Positions 24,120 through 31,754 of a stretch of 39,304 bases of DNA are shown piece by piece. Below the pieces are notes generated by a model. The model saw only the letters and a program-made list of their open reading frames with translations, was not told the DNA's origin and made no database searches. Position 1 is the first letter of the stretch, and every line of letters begins with the position of its first letter. Origin of the DNA: JADGQN01 sp035315185 (GTDB lineage Bacteria; Desulfobacterota; Syntrophorhabdia; Syntrophorhabdales; WCHB1-27); NCBI GenBank assembly GCA_035315185.1, contig DATFYE010000163.1, positions 1 to 39,304 of the forward strand, read 5' to 3'. The translations under genes and the position numbers were made by a program.

Positions 24120-25778
24120 ATGGGAAAACAACAAATAGAAACCATCGAGTCGGATGTGCTCTGCGTGGGCGGAGGCATTGCAGGCTTGATGGCGGCGATC
24201 AGCGCAAGAGACGCTGGTGCAACCGTCGTAATAGCCGAAAAGGGCAATGCGCTTTACAGCGGCCGTGGTCGCGCGGGTAATGACCATTTCTGGTGCTATA
24301 TACCCGAGGTGCACGGCTCGGATATGGAGTCCTTCTTGAAGGAATGTCTCAAGGGGCCAAAGCTCCGCATCATGCAGGCCGGGACCAGCATGAAGGTTCT
24401 GAGAACCTTTCTTGAGAATTCGTTTGAGGTCGTCAAGCTGTGGGATAGCTGGGGCATCCCGATGAAGCACGACGGAATATGGGAGTTTTCTGGCCACTCT
24501 TTCCCGGGAGATATCTTTACTCATCTCAAGTATAAAGGCCATGCGCAGAAACGCGTGCTCACAAATAAGGCCTTGGAAAAAGGGGCAAGGATAGTCAACA
24601 GGGTGATGATCTTTGATCTCCTCCGCGATGAGAGCGGCGTGTGCGGAGCCCTGGGCGTGGATACCCGTCAGGACAGAATGTTCGTCTTCAAGGCGAAGAG
24701 CGTGATTGTCGGTACAGGGGTGGTGGAACGACTCTACCCTTCGCCGGTCCCGGGATGGATGGCGAGCACTCCGGGATGCCTGTCGCTCACGGGCGATGGC
24801 CGGGCTATGGCCTACAGGGCAGGGGCCGATATAGTTGGTCCCGAAAGCCCCAAACGTCACATGGGTCCCCGCTATTTCGGCCGGTTCGGACAGGCCACAT
24901 GGGTTGGGGTCCTGCGAGATCCGCACGGAAAACCGATCGGACCTTATGTGACAAAACCTGACAGAAGATACGGCGATATGACCATGGAAGCGAGAAGTAC
25001 CATTCTCGAAGATTACCTCAAATCAGGCAGAGGGCCGGTTTACATGGATTGCCGCGGAATATCCGAAGAGGATTACGCCTACATGATGGAAGCCTTTGTC
25101 CATGAGGGGCTTACGGCGATGATCAACTATCTTAAAGAGGAAAAGGTCGACCTGCGCAAGCATCCCGTTGAATTCGGCACGTATCACATCTATCCTGAGG
25201 CGAAGATATGGATCAACGAGAAGGCCGAAACATCGGTAAAAGGGCTCTACGCTGCCGGTGACGAGTCGATTGTGAGTATAGGGCCTGCAGCTACGTACGG
25301 CTGGATTGCCGGTCATAGTGCTGCGACGTTTGCACGAGGCGCCGGCGTTACGGGCAGGATCCCAGGCGCATACGTCGAGGAAAAAGGCAGCATGATCCAG
25401 GGAATGCTCAGCCGGGAGCAGGGACCGGACTGGAAGGAAACAAACATTGCGCTGCAGCAGATCATGCAGGACTACGTCGGGTTCGTGCGGACTGAGACGC
25501 TGATGTCCGCCGGTCTGAGCTACGTGAGACGGCTGAAAGAAAAAGCAACGTCATCCATGGTTGCCAGAAACCGCTGGGAACTCACCAGGGCTCTGGAAAC
25601 GCTGAACCTGCTTGACCTGGGAGAACTCGTCTTTCTCGCAGCAAGAGAGCGAAAAGAAACGCGGGCTCTCCACAACAGGCCTGACTACCCTCTGACCGAT
25701 CCTGTGCTTGACGGCAAGGCAATCTTTGTTAAGCAGGTTGACGGCAAACCTTTGATGGAATGGAAAAGAGTAGAGTGA
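24120..25778 (+). CDS. FAD-dependent oxidoreductase, fumarate reductase/AprA-like flavoprotein
   Basis: A 552-residue flavoprotein of the succinate dehydrogenase/fumarate reductase/adenylylsulfate reductase superfamily. The FAD Rossmann motif is GGGIAGLMAAISARDAG (17-33). AKSVIVGTGVVERLYP closes the inserted capping domain, VKGLYAAGDES is the second FAD segment, and the C-terminal ERKETRALHNRPDYP is the usual SdhA/AprA ending. Substrate-site identity cannot be read. It is followed 18 bp later by a two-cluster ferredoxin, an arrangement like AprA-AprB but with a much smaller partner. It may reduce an unsaturated acid or pass electrons to menaquinone. GGAGG nine bases upstream supports the start. 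Confidence 0.88.
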   Translation: MGKQQIETIESDVLCVGGGIAGLMAAISARDAGATVVIAEKGNALYSGRGRAGNDHFWCYIPEVHGSDMESFLKECLKGPKLRIMQAGTSMKVLRTFLENSFEVVKLWDSWGIPMKHDGIWEFSGHSFPGDIFTHLKYKGHAQKRVLTNKALEKGARIVNRVMIFDLLRDESGVCGALGVDTRQDRMFVFKAKSVIVGTGVVERLYPSPVPGWMASTPGCLSLTGDGRAMAYRAGADIVGPESPKRHMGPRYFGRFGQATWVGVLRDPHGKPIGPYVTKPDRRYGDMTMEARSTILEDYLKSGRGPVYMDCRGISEEDYAYMMEAFVHEGLTAMINYLKEEKVDLRKHPVEFGTYHIYPEAKIWINEKAETSVKGLYAAGDESIVSIGPAATYGWIAGHSAATFARGAGVTGRIPGAYVEEKGSMIQGMLSREQGPDWKETNIALQQIMQDYVGFVRTETLMSAGLSYVRRLKEKATSSMVARNRWELTRALETLNLLDLGELVFLAARERKETRALHNRPDYPLTDPVLDGKAIFVKQVDGKPLMEWKRVE

Positions 25779-25796
25779 AACCAAGGAGAGCGCCAA

Positions 25797-26027
25797 ATGC
25801 CACCAGTCATAGATAACAACAAATGCATTCAGTGCGGAACGTGCGGTGAGGTTTGTGCGGAGGATGTTTATTTCGGTTCGGAGGAAGGGAAGCTACCCGT
25901 GGTTACCTATCCCGAATTCTGTTTCCATTGCAACTGCTGCGTTGAGGAATGCCCGGTCGACGCCATCACCCTGCGCATCCCCTTGCCCGAAATGCTGCTG
26001 TACAAGAGAGAAGAAGAAAGCGTGTAG
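25797..26027 (+). CDS. 2[4Fe-4S] ferredoxin, AprB-like electron-transfer partner
   Basis: A 76-residue ferredoxin with two complete cluster motifs: CIQCGTCGEVC and CFHCNCCVEECP, each C-x2-C-x2-C-x3-C with cross-coordination expected. PVDAITLRIPLPEM follows. The small size and position directly after the flavoprotein point to it being that enzyme's electron carrier. AprB proper has a longer C-terminal tail. AGGAGA precedes the ATG. A repeat-rich stretch follows the stop. Confidence 0.93.
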   Translation: MPPVIDNNKCIQCGTCGEVCAEDVYFGSEEGKLPVVTYPEFCFHCNCCVEECPVDAITLRIPLPEMLLYKREEESV

Positions 26028-26032
26028 AGACC

Positions 26033-26206
26033 AGTGTTAAGTGTTGAGTTTTGAGTGTTAAGCAACGAGTTACAGAAAGAAGCTTGTTACGAGTTACAGG
26101 CAACAGCCTGTTACAAATTCACGCGCTTAACAGTTCTTGTTAGTAACGTGTAACAGGTTTGGTTTGTAACAGTCCTTGTTTGTAACCTGTAACAAGTTCT
26201 TTCGAC
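26033..26206. repeat. GTTAC/GTAAC-rich intergenic repeat block
   Basis: The whole gap between the convergent ferredoxin and dusB genes is made of two repeat types. The first is a GTTAAGTGTTGAG-like stretch at the start. After it come at least nine GTTAC or GTAAC units on one strand, several arranged as inverted pairs (e.g. GTTACAGGCAACAGCCTGTTAC, broken by 2 mismatches). Spacing is irregular, so it is not CRISPR. Base composition is much richer in AT than its neighbours. Confidence 0.6.
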
Positions 26207-26208
26207 GC

Positions 26209-27183
26209 TCACGGTGTTGCACGCAGTTCCTCGATCACGCCCAGCATCTCTCCCATAGATTTTGCTTGCAGGGCTTTGGTACGCAACGGTCTTGCCTTGG
26301 CAAAGCCGCGACTATACCAGACGAAGAACTTGCGGAAGGTCAAGACCCCTAGCGCTTCCCCGAGAAGAGTAATAGACAGATCAAGATGTTCTCTCATCGT
26401 GGAGATGATTTCATCCTTGCCTGGCCTGACTGGCATGGTTCCATGGCGCAGCAGGCCGGCTATTTCCCTGAATATCCAGGGATTACCCATGGAACCCCTC
26501 GCTACGGCCACGCCATCGCAATCCGTCTCATTGAACATTTTAAGCGCGAGTTCAGCCGAGAATACGTCGCCGCTCCCTATCACCGGGATTGCCACTGTTT
26601 CTTTCACTTTTCTGATAACCCCATAGTCGACCCTTCCGTCATAGCCCTGGACTCTCGTACGCCCGTGAACGCAAACCGCAGCCACGCCCGCGTCCTCGGC
26701 TATCCTTGCTATTTCTGTGGCATTGATAGAAGCAGCATCCCAACCAGCCCTTATTTTCAGAGTGACCGGCTTTGCAGACCTCTGAACCAGAAGGCTGATG
26801 AGTTGTTTGAGACGCTCCGGTTGCTTGAGAAGGCCCGCCCCTTCCCCCCTGCGAACTATCTTCGACACAGGGCAAGCGGCATTAAAGTCGATCACGTCAA
26901 AAGGGTAATGTTCGAGCACTTCTAGCGCAGAAAGAATACTCTCCTGATCTCCGGCAACCAGCTGGACTCCGAGCGGCCGGTCCGCATCCACCGTCGCCAG
27001 CATGTCTTTGCATCTCTTATTGCCATACCTCAAGGCACGGGCGCTGATCATCTCCGTGAAGGCCAGAGTAGCACCAAAAGAGCGGCTGACGAGCCTAAAG
27101 GCCAAATCACTTACTCCTGCCATGGGCGCAAGAGTAAATGGAAGAGACAGCTGAAGATTGCCTATGGAGAGGGGCTGAACCAT
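26209..27183 (-). CDS. dusB: tRNA-dihydrouridine synthase B
   Basis: A 324-residue FMN enzyme reducing uridine to dihydrouridine in tRNA. APMAGVSD (19-26) binds FMN, ISARALRYGNKR is the conserved early loop, and the catalytic C104 lies in FNAACPVSKIV (the family norm is N-x-GCP). VHGRTRVQGYDG, IGSGDVFS and RGSMGNPWIF are further DusB hallmarks. I chose the ATG at 27183, where family similarity begins. It has no ribosome site; promoter-like hexamers formed by repeat element D put the transcript start about three bases upstream, so it may be leaderless. Confidence 0.93.
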   Translation of the reverse strand: MVQPLSIGNLQLSLPFTLAPMAGVSDLAFRLVSRSFGATLAFTEMISARALRYGNKRCKDMLATVDADRPLGVQLVAGDQESILSALEVLEHYPFDVIDFNAACPVSKIVRRGEGAGLLKQPERLKQLISLLVQRSAKPVTLKIRAGWDAASINATEIARIAEDAGVAAVCVHGRTRVQGYDGRVDYGVIRKVKETVAIPVIGSGDVFSAELALKMFNETDCDGVAVARGSMGNPWIFREIAGLLRHGTMPVRPGKDEIISTMREHLDLSITLLGEALGVLTFRKFFVWYSRGFAKARPLRTKALQAKSMGEMLGVIEELRATP

Positions 27184-27192
27184 TGGTGCAGT

Positions 27193-27220
27193 ATAATACC
27201 AATTCGCCCTCAAGTGTATA
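27193..27220 (-). promoter_or_regulatory. Promoter for dusB formed by the end of repeat element D
   Basis: On the minus strand TATACA (27220-27215), 16 bp, TATTAT (27198-27193). These match consensus at 4/6 and 5/6. All of the -35 and spacer and part of the -10 belong to the repeat. The predicted start lies within a few bases of the dusB ATG. Confidence 0.4.
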
Positions 27221-27270
27221 CCTTCCGGGTACCCGCTTGCGGGTGTGCTGCGTCGCTTTCCTCGATGGCC
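27196..27270. repeat. Palindromic intergenic element, copy D (left half only)
   Basis: It starts ATACCAATTCGCCCTCAAG and continues with the GTATACCTTCCGGGTACCC subtype shared with copy C, then the TGCGTCGCTTTCCTCG core. It ends abruptly at about 27270 with no right arm. A minus-strand frame whose stop is at 27271-27273 begins exactly there, which suggests a deletion joint. Confidence 0.65.
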
Positions 27271-27367
27271 TTATTTGATAAACGCCCGGCACGCCATAAA
27301 TGCCGCCAGCGTGATGACACCACTCGTGGGAATCTATTGTATTTTTGTTCCACCATTGTTATGATTG

Positions 27368-27492
27368 ATACCAAGTTGCCTTCATTCATATAGCTTCGTT
27401 GCCTGCGTCGGCACGACTCCGACGTACTAATAGTACGCCTCCGTCGCTATCCTCCTGGTCGTCTTGCTCTATTTTTGAATGCAACTTGGTAT
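27368..27492. repeat. Palindromic intergenic element, copy B
   Basis: A 125-bp element. The left arm ATACCAAGTTGCCTTCA (27368-27384) pairs with the right arm (27476-27492) at 16 of 17 positions. The centre is CGACGTACTAATAGTACGCC (27420-27439). It has AAGTTG in both arms where copy A has AATTTG, a two-sided change that keeps pairing. Confidence 0.85.
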
Positions 27493-27550
27493 GAGCAGGT
27501 AAGCTGATAATAACGCCGACTGAAAGAAGTGATCAAGGGGACCTTCCTCG

Positions 27551-28738
27551 ATGATCAGAAAAGCTTTGATTCTTAAGATTCATGATGCAGCGAGCATGCA
27601 GCGCTGGAACGACAAGATCCGCCCTGTGGAACTGCGTGAACTGGACAAACAGGCCCACAAAATGGTCATCTCCTTCGTACTGGGCAAATTCGAAGAGGAG
27701 AATCCCGAGTTTAACTGGGTCGAGATCATCGAAGGCGGCCTCTTCGAATTCCTCCAGCGTATCATTGTGACTGACCTGAAACCGCAGATTTTCCACCGTA
27801 TCAGGGAAGATCAGAGCAAGTACGAACAGTTAAACAGGTGGGTATTTGAACAGCTGGCACCCATCATACTGCCGCTTGGAGAGGCCTTTTGCCAGAGATT
27901 CCAATCTTATTTCGAAAACCCTCACGAAAACGTAAACAAAAGGATCTTGAGTGCAGCCCATTTTTATGCCACAAAATGGGAGTTCGATATTATCGAGCGG
28001 GCAAACCCCCGTGGCTATGAGATCGAGGGGATCCGCAAAGAACTGGCGAGCAAGCAGGAAAAATATTATGACCTCAAGGGTTCCCAGCAATTGGCCCTTT
28101 ATACGAGGCTCCAGAACTTCGCAGACCTCTGCGGCCAGCTACGCTTCCAGCTCCGGTGGAGCCACCTGCGGAGGGTGCCTGAAACGTCTGTGCTCGGCCA
28201 TATGCTCATCGTCGCCATCCTGTCGTATCTCCTCTCGCTCGAAATAAAGGCTTGCCCCAGGAGATGCTACAACAACTATTTTACCGGACTCTTCCATGAT
28301 CTCCCAGAGGTGCTGACGCGGGATATTGTCCATCCTGTAAAAAAATCGGTTGGCGGCCTCGACAGCCTTATCAAGGAATATGAGAGGGAGCGCATGGAGG
28401 AAGAGGTCTACGGCCTCATCGAGGAAGACTGGCACAAAGAGATGAGGATGTTCACCGAGATCGAGTTCAAGAGCGTTGTGACGCTCGACGGTATCCTGCA
28501 GGAAAAGACAAGTGACGAGATAAGTGCCCGATACAATGAGGACCGGTACAATCCGCGAGACGGCGAACTTGTTCAGGCGGTTGATCATCTTGCTGCCTTT
28601 TGTGAAGCATACCTCGCGCTTGCAAACGGCGTCAAAGCGCAGGATTTCGACAAGACCAAAACGGGCTTGAAGCAGGACTATATGGGTAAGACCATCGCGG
28701 GCCTGCGCTTTGGCGAGATATACTCTGATTTCGATTAG
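27551..28738 (+). CDS. HD-domain phosphohydrolase (YfbR-like) with a degenerate N-terminal HD copy
   Basis: A 395-residue protein. The C-terminal half carries a complete HD set: H217 in VLGHMLIVAI, H249-D250 in GLFHDLPEVLTRDIVHPVK, and D345 in AVDHLAAF. GLFHDxPEVLTxDIxxPVK is the YfbR/5'-nucleotidase signature, so metal-dependent nucleotide or phosphate-ester hydrolysis is expected. The N-terminal half repeats the pattern with H36 in KQAHKMVIS and GLFEFLQRIIVTDLKP at 63-78, where HD is replaced by E66-F67, so it cannot bind metal the same way. YfbR itself is about 200 residues, so this is a doubled form. It is transcribed alone downstream of element B. The natural substrate is unknown. Confidence 0.85.
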   Translation: MIRKALILKIHDAASMQRWNDKIRPVELRELDKQAHKMVISFVLGKFEEENPEFNWVEIIEGGLFEFLQRIIVTDLKPQIFHRIREDQSKYEQLNRWVFEQLAPIILPLGEAFCQRFQSYFENPHENVNKRILSAAHFYATKWEFDIIERANPRGYEIEGIRKELASKQEKYYDLKGSQQLALYTRLQNFADLCGQLRFQLRWSHLRRVPETSVLGHMLIVAILSYLLSLEIKACPRRCYNNYFTGLFHDLPEVLTRDIVHPVKKSVGGLDSLIKEYERERMEEEVYGLIEEDWHKEMRMFTEIEFKSVVTLDGILQEKTSDEISARYNEDRYNPRDGELVQAVDHLAAFCEAYLALANGVKAQDFDKTKTGLKQDYMGKTIAGLRFGEIYSDFD

Positions 28739-28742
28739 CTTC

Positions 28743-28956
28743 CTACTCCAAGTTAAAATAGAATAGTGCGGGATGACTTTCTTCCCGCCAAGCCTCGCCA
28801 CACGCCTCCATCAGGGCATGAGTAAGCCCTAACGCATAACTTCCTGCAATCGTGTTTTCTAGATTCTCGTCAATGTGATGGACGAGTACAACCTTTCAAC
28901 TCGAAAGAGTAGAAAGTGTATCGTAGTAATTCCTTTGGCAAATCGCACAATCTCAT
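28743..28956 (-). pseudogene. Small unidentified gene with a +1 frameshift
   Basis: On the minus strand an ATG at 28956 opens MRLCDLPKELLRYTFYSFEL. About 20 codons in, near 28895, the coding-like reading moves to another frame and continues for 50 codons with VVLVHHIDENLENTI and GLTHALMEACGEAWREESH to a TAG at 28743. Removing one A from the TTGAAAGG at that point would give one 70-residue protein. I recognise no family, and the call rests on protein-like composition and on the second frame having no start of its own. The opposite-strand DUF202 promoter overlaps its 5' end. Confidence 0.3.
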
Positions 28957-28984
28957 TGACAAATATTTTTTGATGGTATTAAAT
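28956..28984 (+). promoter_or_regulatory. Promoter of the DUF202 gene
   Basis: TTGACA (28956-28961), 17 bp, TTAAAT (28979-28984). The start point would fall near 28991, practically on the GTG start codon at 28992, so the message is probably leaderless. No ribosome site is present. Confidence 0.5.
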
Positions 28985-28991
28985 CGGCATC

Positions 28992-29381
28992 GTGGGGTCA
29001 GCTACCAACAAGAACTCCAACGGCGCCCGCGATCATCTCGCAAATGAGCGCACGTTTCTCGCTTGGGTGCGCACCGGCATCGCCATTGTCGTGTTTGGTT
29101 TTGCGATTGGTCGCTTCGCGGTTGCCATTCACGAATTCTTGCAAATTCAGGGTCGTGCCTCACGGACGGAAGGACTTTCCGTCTGGTTTGGCACGATAGC
29201 GATTATTGCGGGGGTGGTGTTGACCCTTGCCGGCTTACTTCGCTACCGCCGGACACGGAGTCAGCTGGAATCCGGAAAGTTCAAACCGGCTGGCTTCATC
29301 ATCGATCTCGTGGGAATTCTCACCGCATTGTTCGGTTTGATCCTGGCGGGATATCTGGTCTATATCGAACTGCGATTGTAG
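28992..29381 (+). CDS. DUF202 (YidH-type) inner-membrane protein
   Basis: A 129-residue protein of the DUF202 family. The diagnostic N-terminal DHLANERTFLAWVRTGIA (14-31) leads into the first of three membrane segments (about 27-50, 62-84, 103-127), with a RYRRTRSQLESGKF loop between the second and third. The family's function is not established. The GTG start is the only one that includes the conserved N-terminus, and the promoter just upstream suggests leaderless translation. It appears to be a single-gene unit. Confidence 0.88.
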   Translation: MGSATNKNSNGARDHLANERTFLAWVRTGIAIVVFGFAIGRFAVAIHEFLQIQGRASRTEGLSVWFGTIAIIAGVVLTLAGLLRYRRTRSQLESGKFKPAGFIIDLVGILTALFGLILAGYLVYIELRL

Positions 29382-29744
29382 AGTCGTACTCTTTACGTAC
29401 CTCTTAACAAACCCCGGGCCAATTTGGGCTCCGGCAACAGAACTGTTGGCTTAACATCCTTTGGGGTAAATCTTCAAAATTGGCCATCGATGATCGTCAG
29501 CGCTTCGCAGGTGGAAGTCTGAACGCGGCTCTGCTTGAAAAGCTAAGTCAGAAATCCATGCGCTCCTTATTGCGCGGTTGTGCCCGACAACCCTATTTTA
29601 GAACTTGCGATCCGGCCTAGCCTTTCTTCTGGGATTCGTAATTGTGCGGGGATAGGCTCTCCTGGCGTCAAACTTTGTCTTGACAATAAGGGCAGGTATA
29701 ATCTAACGTTTCAACTCTATCGATTCTAGTTAGGAGGTATTTTC
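29382..29744. other. Non-coding gap before the amidohydrolase gene
   Basis: I find no convincing gene in these 363 bp in any frame. The only recognisable signals are the promoter at 29675-29702 and the AGGAGG ribosome site just before the GTG at 29745. The roughly 290 bp upstream are unexplained. Confidence 0.5.
29675..29702 (+). promoter_or_regulatory. Promoter of the amidohydrolase gene
   Basis: TTGTCT (29675-29680), 16 bp, a perfect TATAAT (29697-29702). Start predicted near 29709, giving a leader of about 36 bases. A closer TTGACA at 29680 is only 11 bp from the -10 and cannot be the -35. Confidence 0.5.
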
Positions 29745-30752
29745 GTGATTGTTGACATCCATCGCCATTTCATGCCGAAGGAGCTTTTTGAGCGTTACGG
29801 GGCACTGGGCAAGCCGACCTGGCGCTACCAGGATCCCGTCCTGGAATTCACGTTCTATCACAAACTCTACGAAGTAGACCAACAGCTTCGAGATATGGAT
29901 GAAGCCGGCATTGACATTGCCGTACTCAACCTGGCCCAGTGGAGCTTGAAAGGGACTGAAATGTGCCAGTTGATCAACAACAGCATTGCGCAGGTCGTGA
30001 AAACGCACCCTGATAGATTCATCGGCTGCGTTCATTTACCACTGGAAGATACAAAGGCTTCACTGCAGGAACTGCATCGCGGCCTGGATTTGGGCCTGCG
30101 CGCGTGGGCGATCCTCTCATCTTTCCTGGATATCACCCTGGACGATGAGCGAATGTATCCTCTTTATGACGAGATTTCACGCTTGAAACTGCCGATCGTC
30201 ATGCACGCGAGCCTTCTGCCTAAAGGTGCCGAATCGGCCTTTACGATCGGACGGTCTCTGGCCAGGGCTTATGACATTTCGGGAGCGGCCCTACGCATCA
30301 TGTATAAGGTCTTCCAGAACTGGCCTGACCTTCAATTCATCCTGCCCCATATGGGGGGAGTATTACCCATGATGAAGGGGAGGTGCATGGCCTTTTTTGA
30401 GCCACCGCCCGAATTGGGCTTCAAACTGACTTATCCTGAAGAGATTCGGCCTCTGCCGAAAACCTTGAATGAACTGGAGGCTACCGGGGCAATACCGTAC
30501 TTCGATAAGCTTTTCGACAGGCTCTATTTTGATACGGCCGGCGCTTGCGGCTGGATGCCGGCCATGCAGGCAGCTGTAAACGCCTTTCGTCCGGAACGGA
30601 TCATGTTCGCCACCGACTACCCTATGGAGTTTCACACGGGCAAGGACAAGAAATGGTTCATCGACAACATTAAGGCGATGGATATCCCTGCCGGTAACAA
30701 GGAATTGATCTTCAGCGGCAACTTCAAACGGGTCTTCGGCCTGAAAGGGTAA
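29745..30752 (+). CDS. Amidohydrolase-2 family metal-dependent hydrolase/decarboxylase
   Basis: A 335-residue TIM-barrel protein of the amidohydrolase-2 family (ACMSD, gamma-resorcylate decarboxylase, OMA hydratase relatives). The metal site is visible: H6 and H8 in VDIHRHFMP, the histidine in LPIVMHASLLP, HMGG in ILPHMGGVL, and the aspartate in FATDYPMEF. Relatives act on carboxylated aromatic or diene acids. The GTG start follows AGGAGG by seven bases and has its own promoter. It ends 24 bp from the convergent TctC-type gene. A decarboxylase or hydratase in aromatic degradation is plausible but not shown. Confidence 0.88.
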   Translation: MIVDIHRHFMPKELFERYGALGKPTWRYQDPVLEFTFYHKLYEVDQQLRDMDEAGIDIAVLNLAQWSLKGTEMCQLINNSIAQVVKTHPDRFIGCVHLPLEDTKASLQELHRGLDLGLRAWAILSSFLDITLDDERMYPLYDEISRLKLPIVMHASLLPKGAESAFTIGRSLARAYDISGAALRIMYKVFQNWPDLQFILPHMGGVLPMMKGRCMAFFEPPPELGFKLTYPEEIRPLPKTLNELEATGAIPYFDKLFDRLYFDTAGACGWMPAMQAAVNAFRPERIMFATDYPMEFHTGKDKKWFIDNIKAMDIPAGNKELIFSGNFKRVFGLKG

Positions 30753-30776
30753 TATCAGGACAAGCTGGCGCGCCTT

Positions 30777-31754
30777 TTATTTTGATGCAGGCGCTCCGGT
30801 ACCCTTGAGAAGTTTCTTCACCATCTCGTACTCGCTCGTCATCATCTTCTTGAACTCCGGGCCCGGCACATAGTCTTCAACGGCACCGAGCTGCTCCATC
30901 GCCTTGACCACCTCAGGAGCTTTGATTGCTTTTTCCAGAGGAGCGGCCAACGTCTTCTTGACGGAATCGGGAAGACCCACAGGAGCATAAAACGCAAAGA
31001 GGACGGAAGAGATGTCGTTCTTGTATCCCAGCTGCTTCAAGGTCGGGACATTGGGGAACTCAGGGGTCTTCTTCGAAATCAGGAGGGCACGGAGTTTGCC
31101 GGCCTGCAGTTGAGGATGAATGAGACTCAATGAGAGCACTGACATCTCCACGTGTCCTCCCATAAGCGCGGTCATTGCCGGCGAAGCGCCCTTGTAAGGA
31201 ATCATGTTAATCGGCGCTCCGGTCTCATTCATGAGCACTTCGATGTTGAAATGGCCGACCCCACCCACACCCGTCGAGCTCGCACGGACCTTCCCCGGGT
31301 TGTTCTTCATGTAGGCCACGAGTTCCTGAAAGGTTTTCCACGGAGCGTCAGCATTGACAGCAACGGTCAACGGGGTGGAAACTGCAAGGCAGAGGGGGTC
31401 GAGATCGGTCAAGGGGTTGTATGGAACATCAGCGGGGTTCATGGCGTGAGCGTAATAAATATTCGAATTGGCAAAGAGCAATGTGTAGCCATCCTTTTTG
31501 CCTTTAACCACAAAATCTGCACCCACCGTTGATCCGCCGCCCGGCTTGTTATTGACGATCACAGGACTCTTCAAAATTTTTGCCAGCTCCGTGGCAATAG
31601 CTCTGCCGGCGAGGTCGACCGTATCCCCTGGCGCCATGGGCACGATCAGCTGAATAGGGTGCGTGGGATACGTTTGCGCGTTCACCAGCGGTGTCAGAAA
31701 AAAGATTGAAACAATGGCAACCGCCATCCCGACTAATAGACCGAGTCTTTTCAT
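30777..31754 (-). CDS. TctC/Bug-family periplasmic solute-binding protein
   Basis: A 325-residue binding protein of the tripartite tricarboxylate transporter class. The signal peptide covers residues 1-26 (cleavage VNA-QTYP). The mature start YPTHPIQLIVPMAPGDTVD, VNNKPGGGSTVGADFV, NPGKVRASSTGVGG and FPNVPTLKQLGY are family hallmarks. Ligands are usually carboxylates, aromatic acids or amides. No TctA or TctB membrane gene is present in the window, so it is an orphan that must share a transporter encoded elsewhere. GGGAGG precedes the ATG. It is divergent from the ABC operon next to it. Confidence 0.93.
   Translation of the reverse strand: MKRLGLLVGMAVAIVSIFFLTPLVNAQTYPTHPIQLIVPMAPGDTVDLAGRAIATELAKILKSPVIVNNKPGGGSTVGADFVVKGKKDGYTLLFANSNIYYAHAMNPADVPYNPLTDLDPLCLAVSTPLTVAVNADAPWKTFQELVAYMKNNPGKVRASSTGVGGVGHFNIEVLMNETGAPINMIPYKGASPAMTALMGGHVEMSVLSLSLIHPQLQAGKLRALLISKKTPEFPNVPTLKQLGYKNDISSVLFAFYAPVGLPDSVKKTLAAPLEKAIKAPEVVKAMEQLGAVEDYVPGPEFKKMMTSEYEMVKKLLKGTGAPASK

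Larger units (their letters stand above)
27184..27550. other. Intergenic gap between dusB and the HD-domain gene
   Basis: The 367 bp hold the half element D, then about 97 bp without a clear gene (a 17-residue hydrophobic minus-strand frame ends at 27271), then the full element B. No obvious promoter for the HD-domain gene is visible outside element B. Confidence 0.5.

Noticed and set aside
26033..26206. Possible CRISPR array
   Set aside because: Units are 5-7 bp, spacing is irregular, no spacers exist and no cas genes are near.
29680..29702. TTGACA as the -35 of the amidohydrolase promoter
   Set aside because: It lies only 11 bp from TATAAT; TTGTCT with 16 bp spacing is the workable pair.
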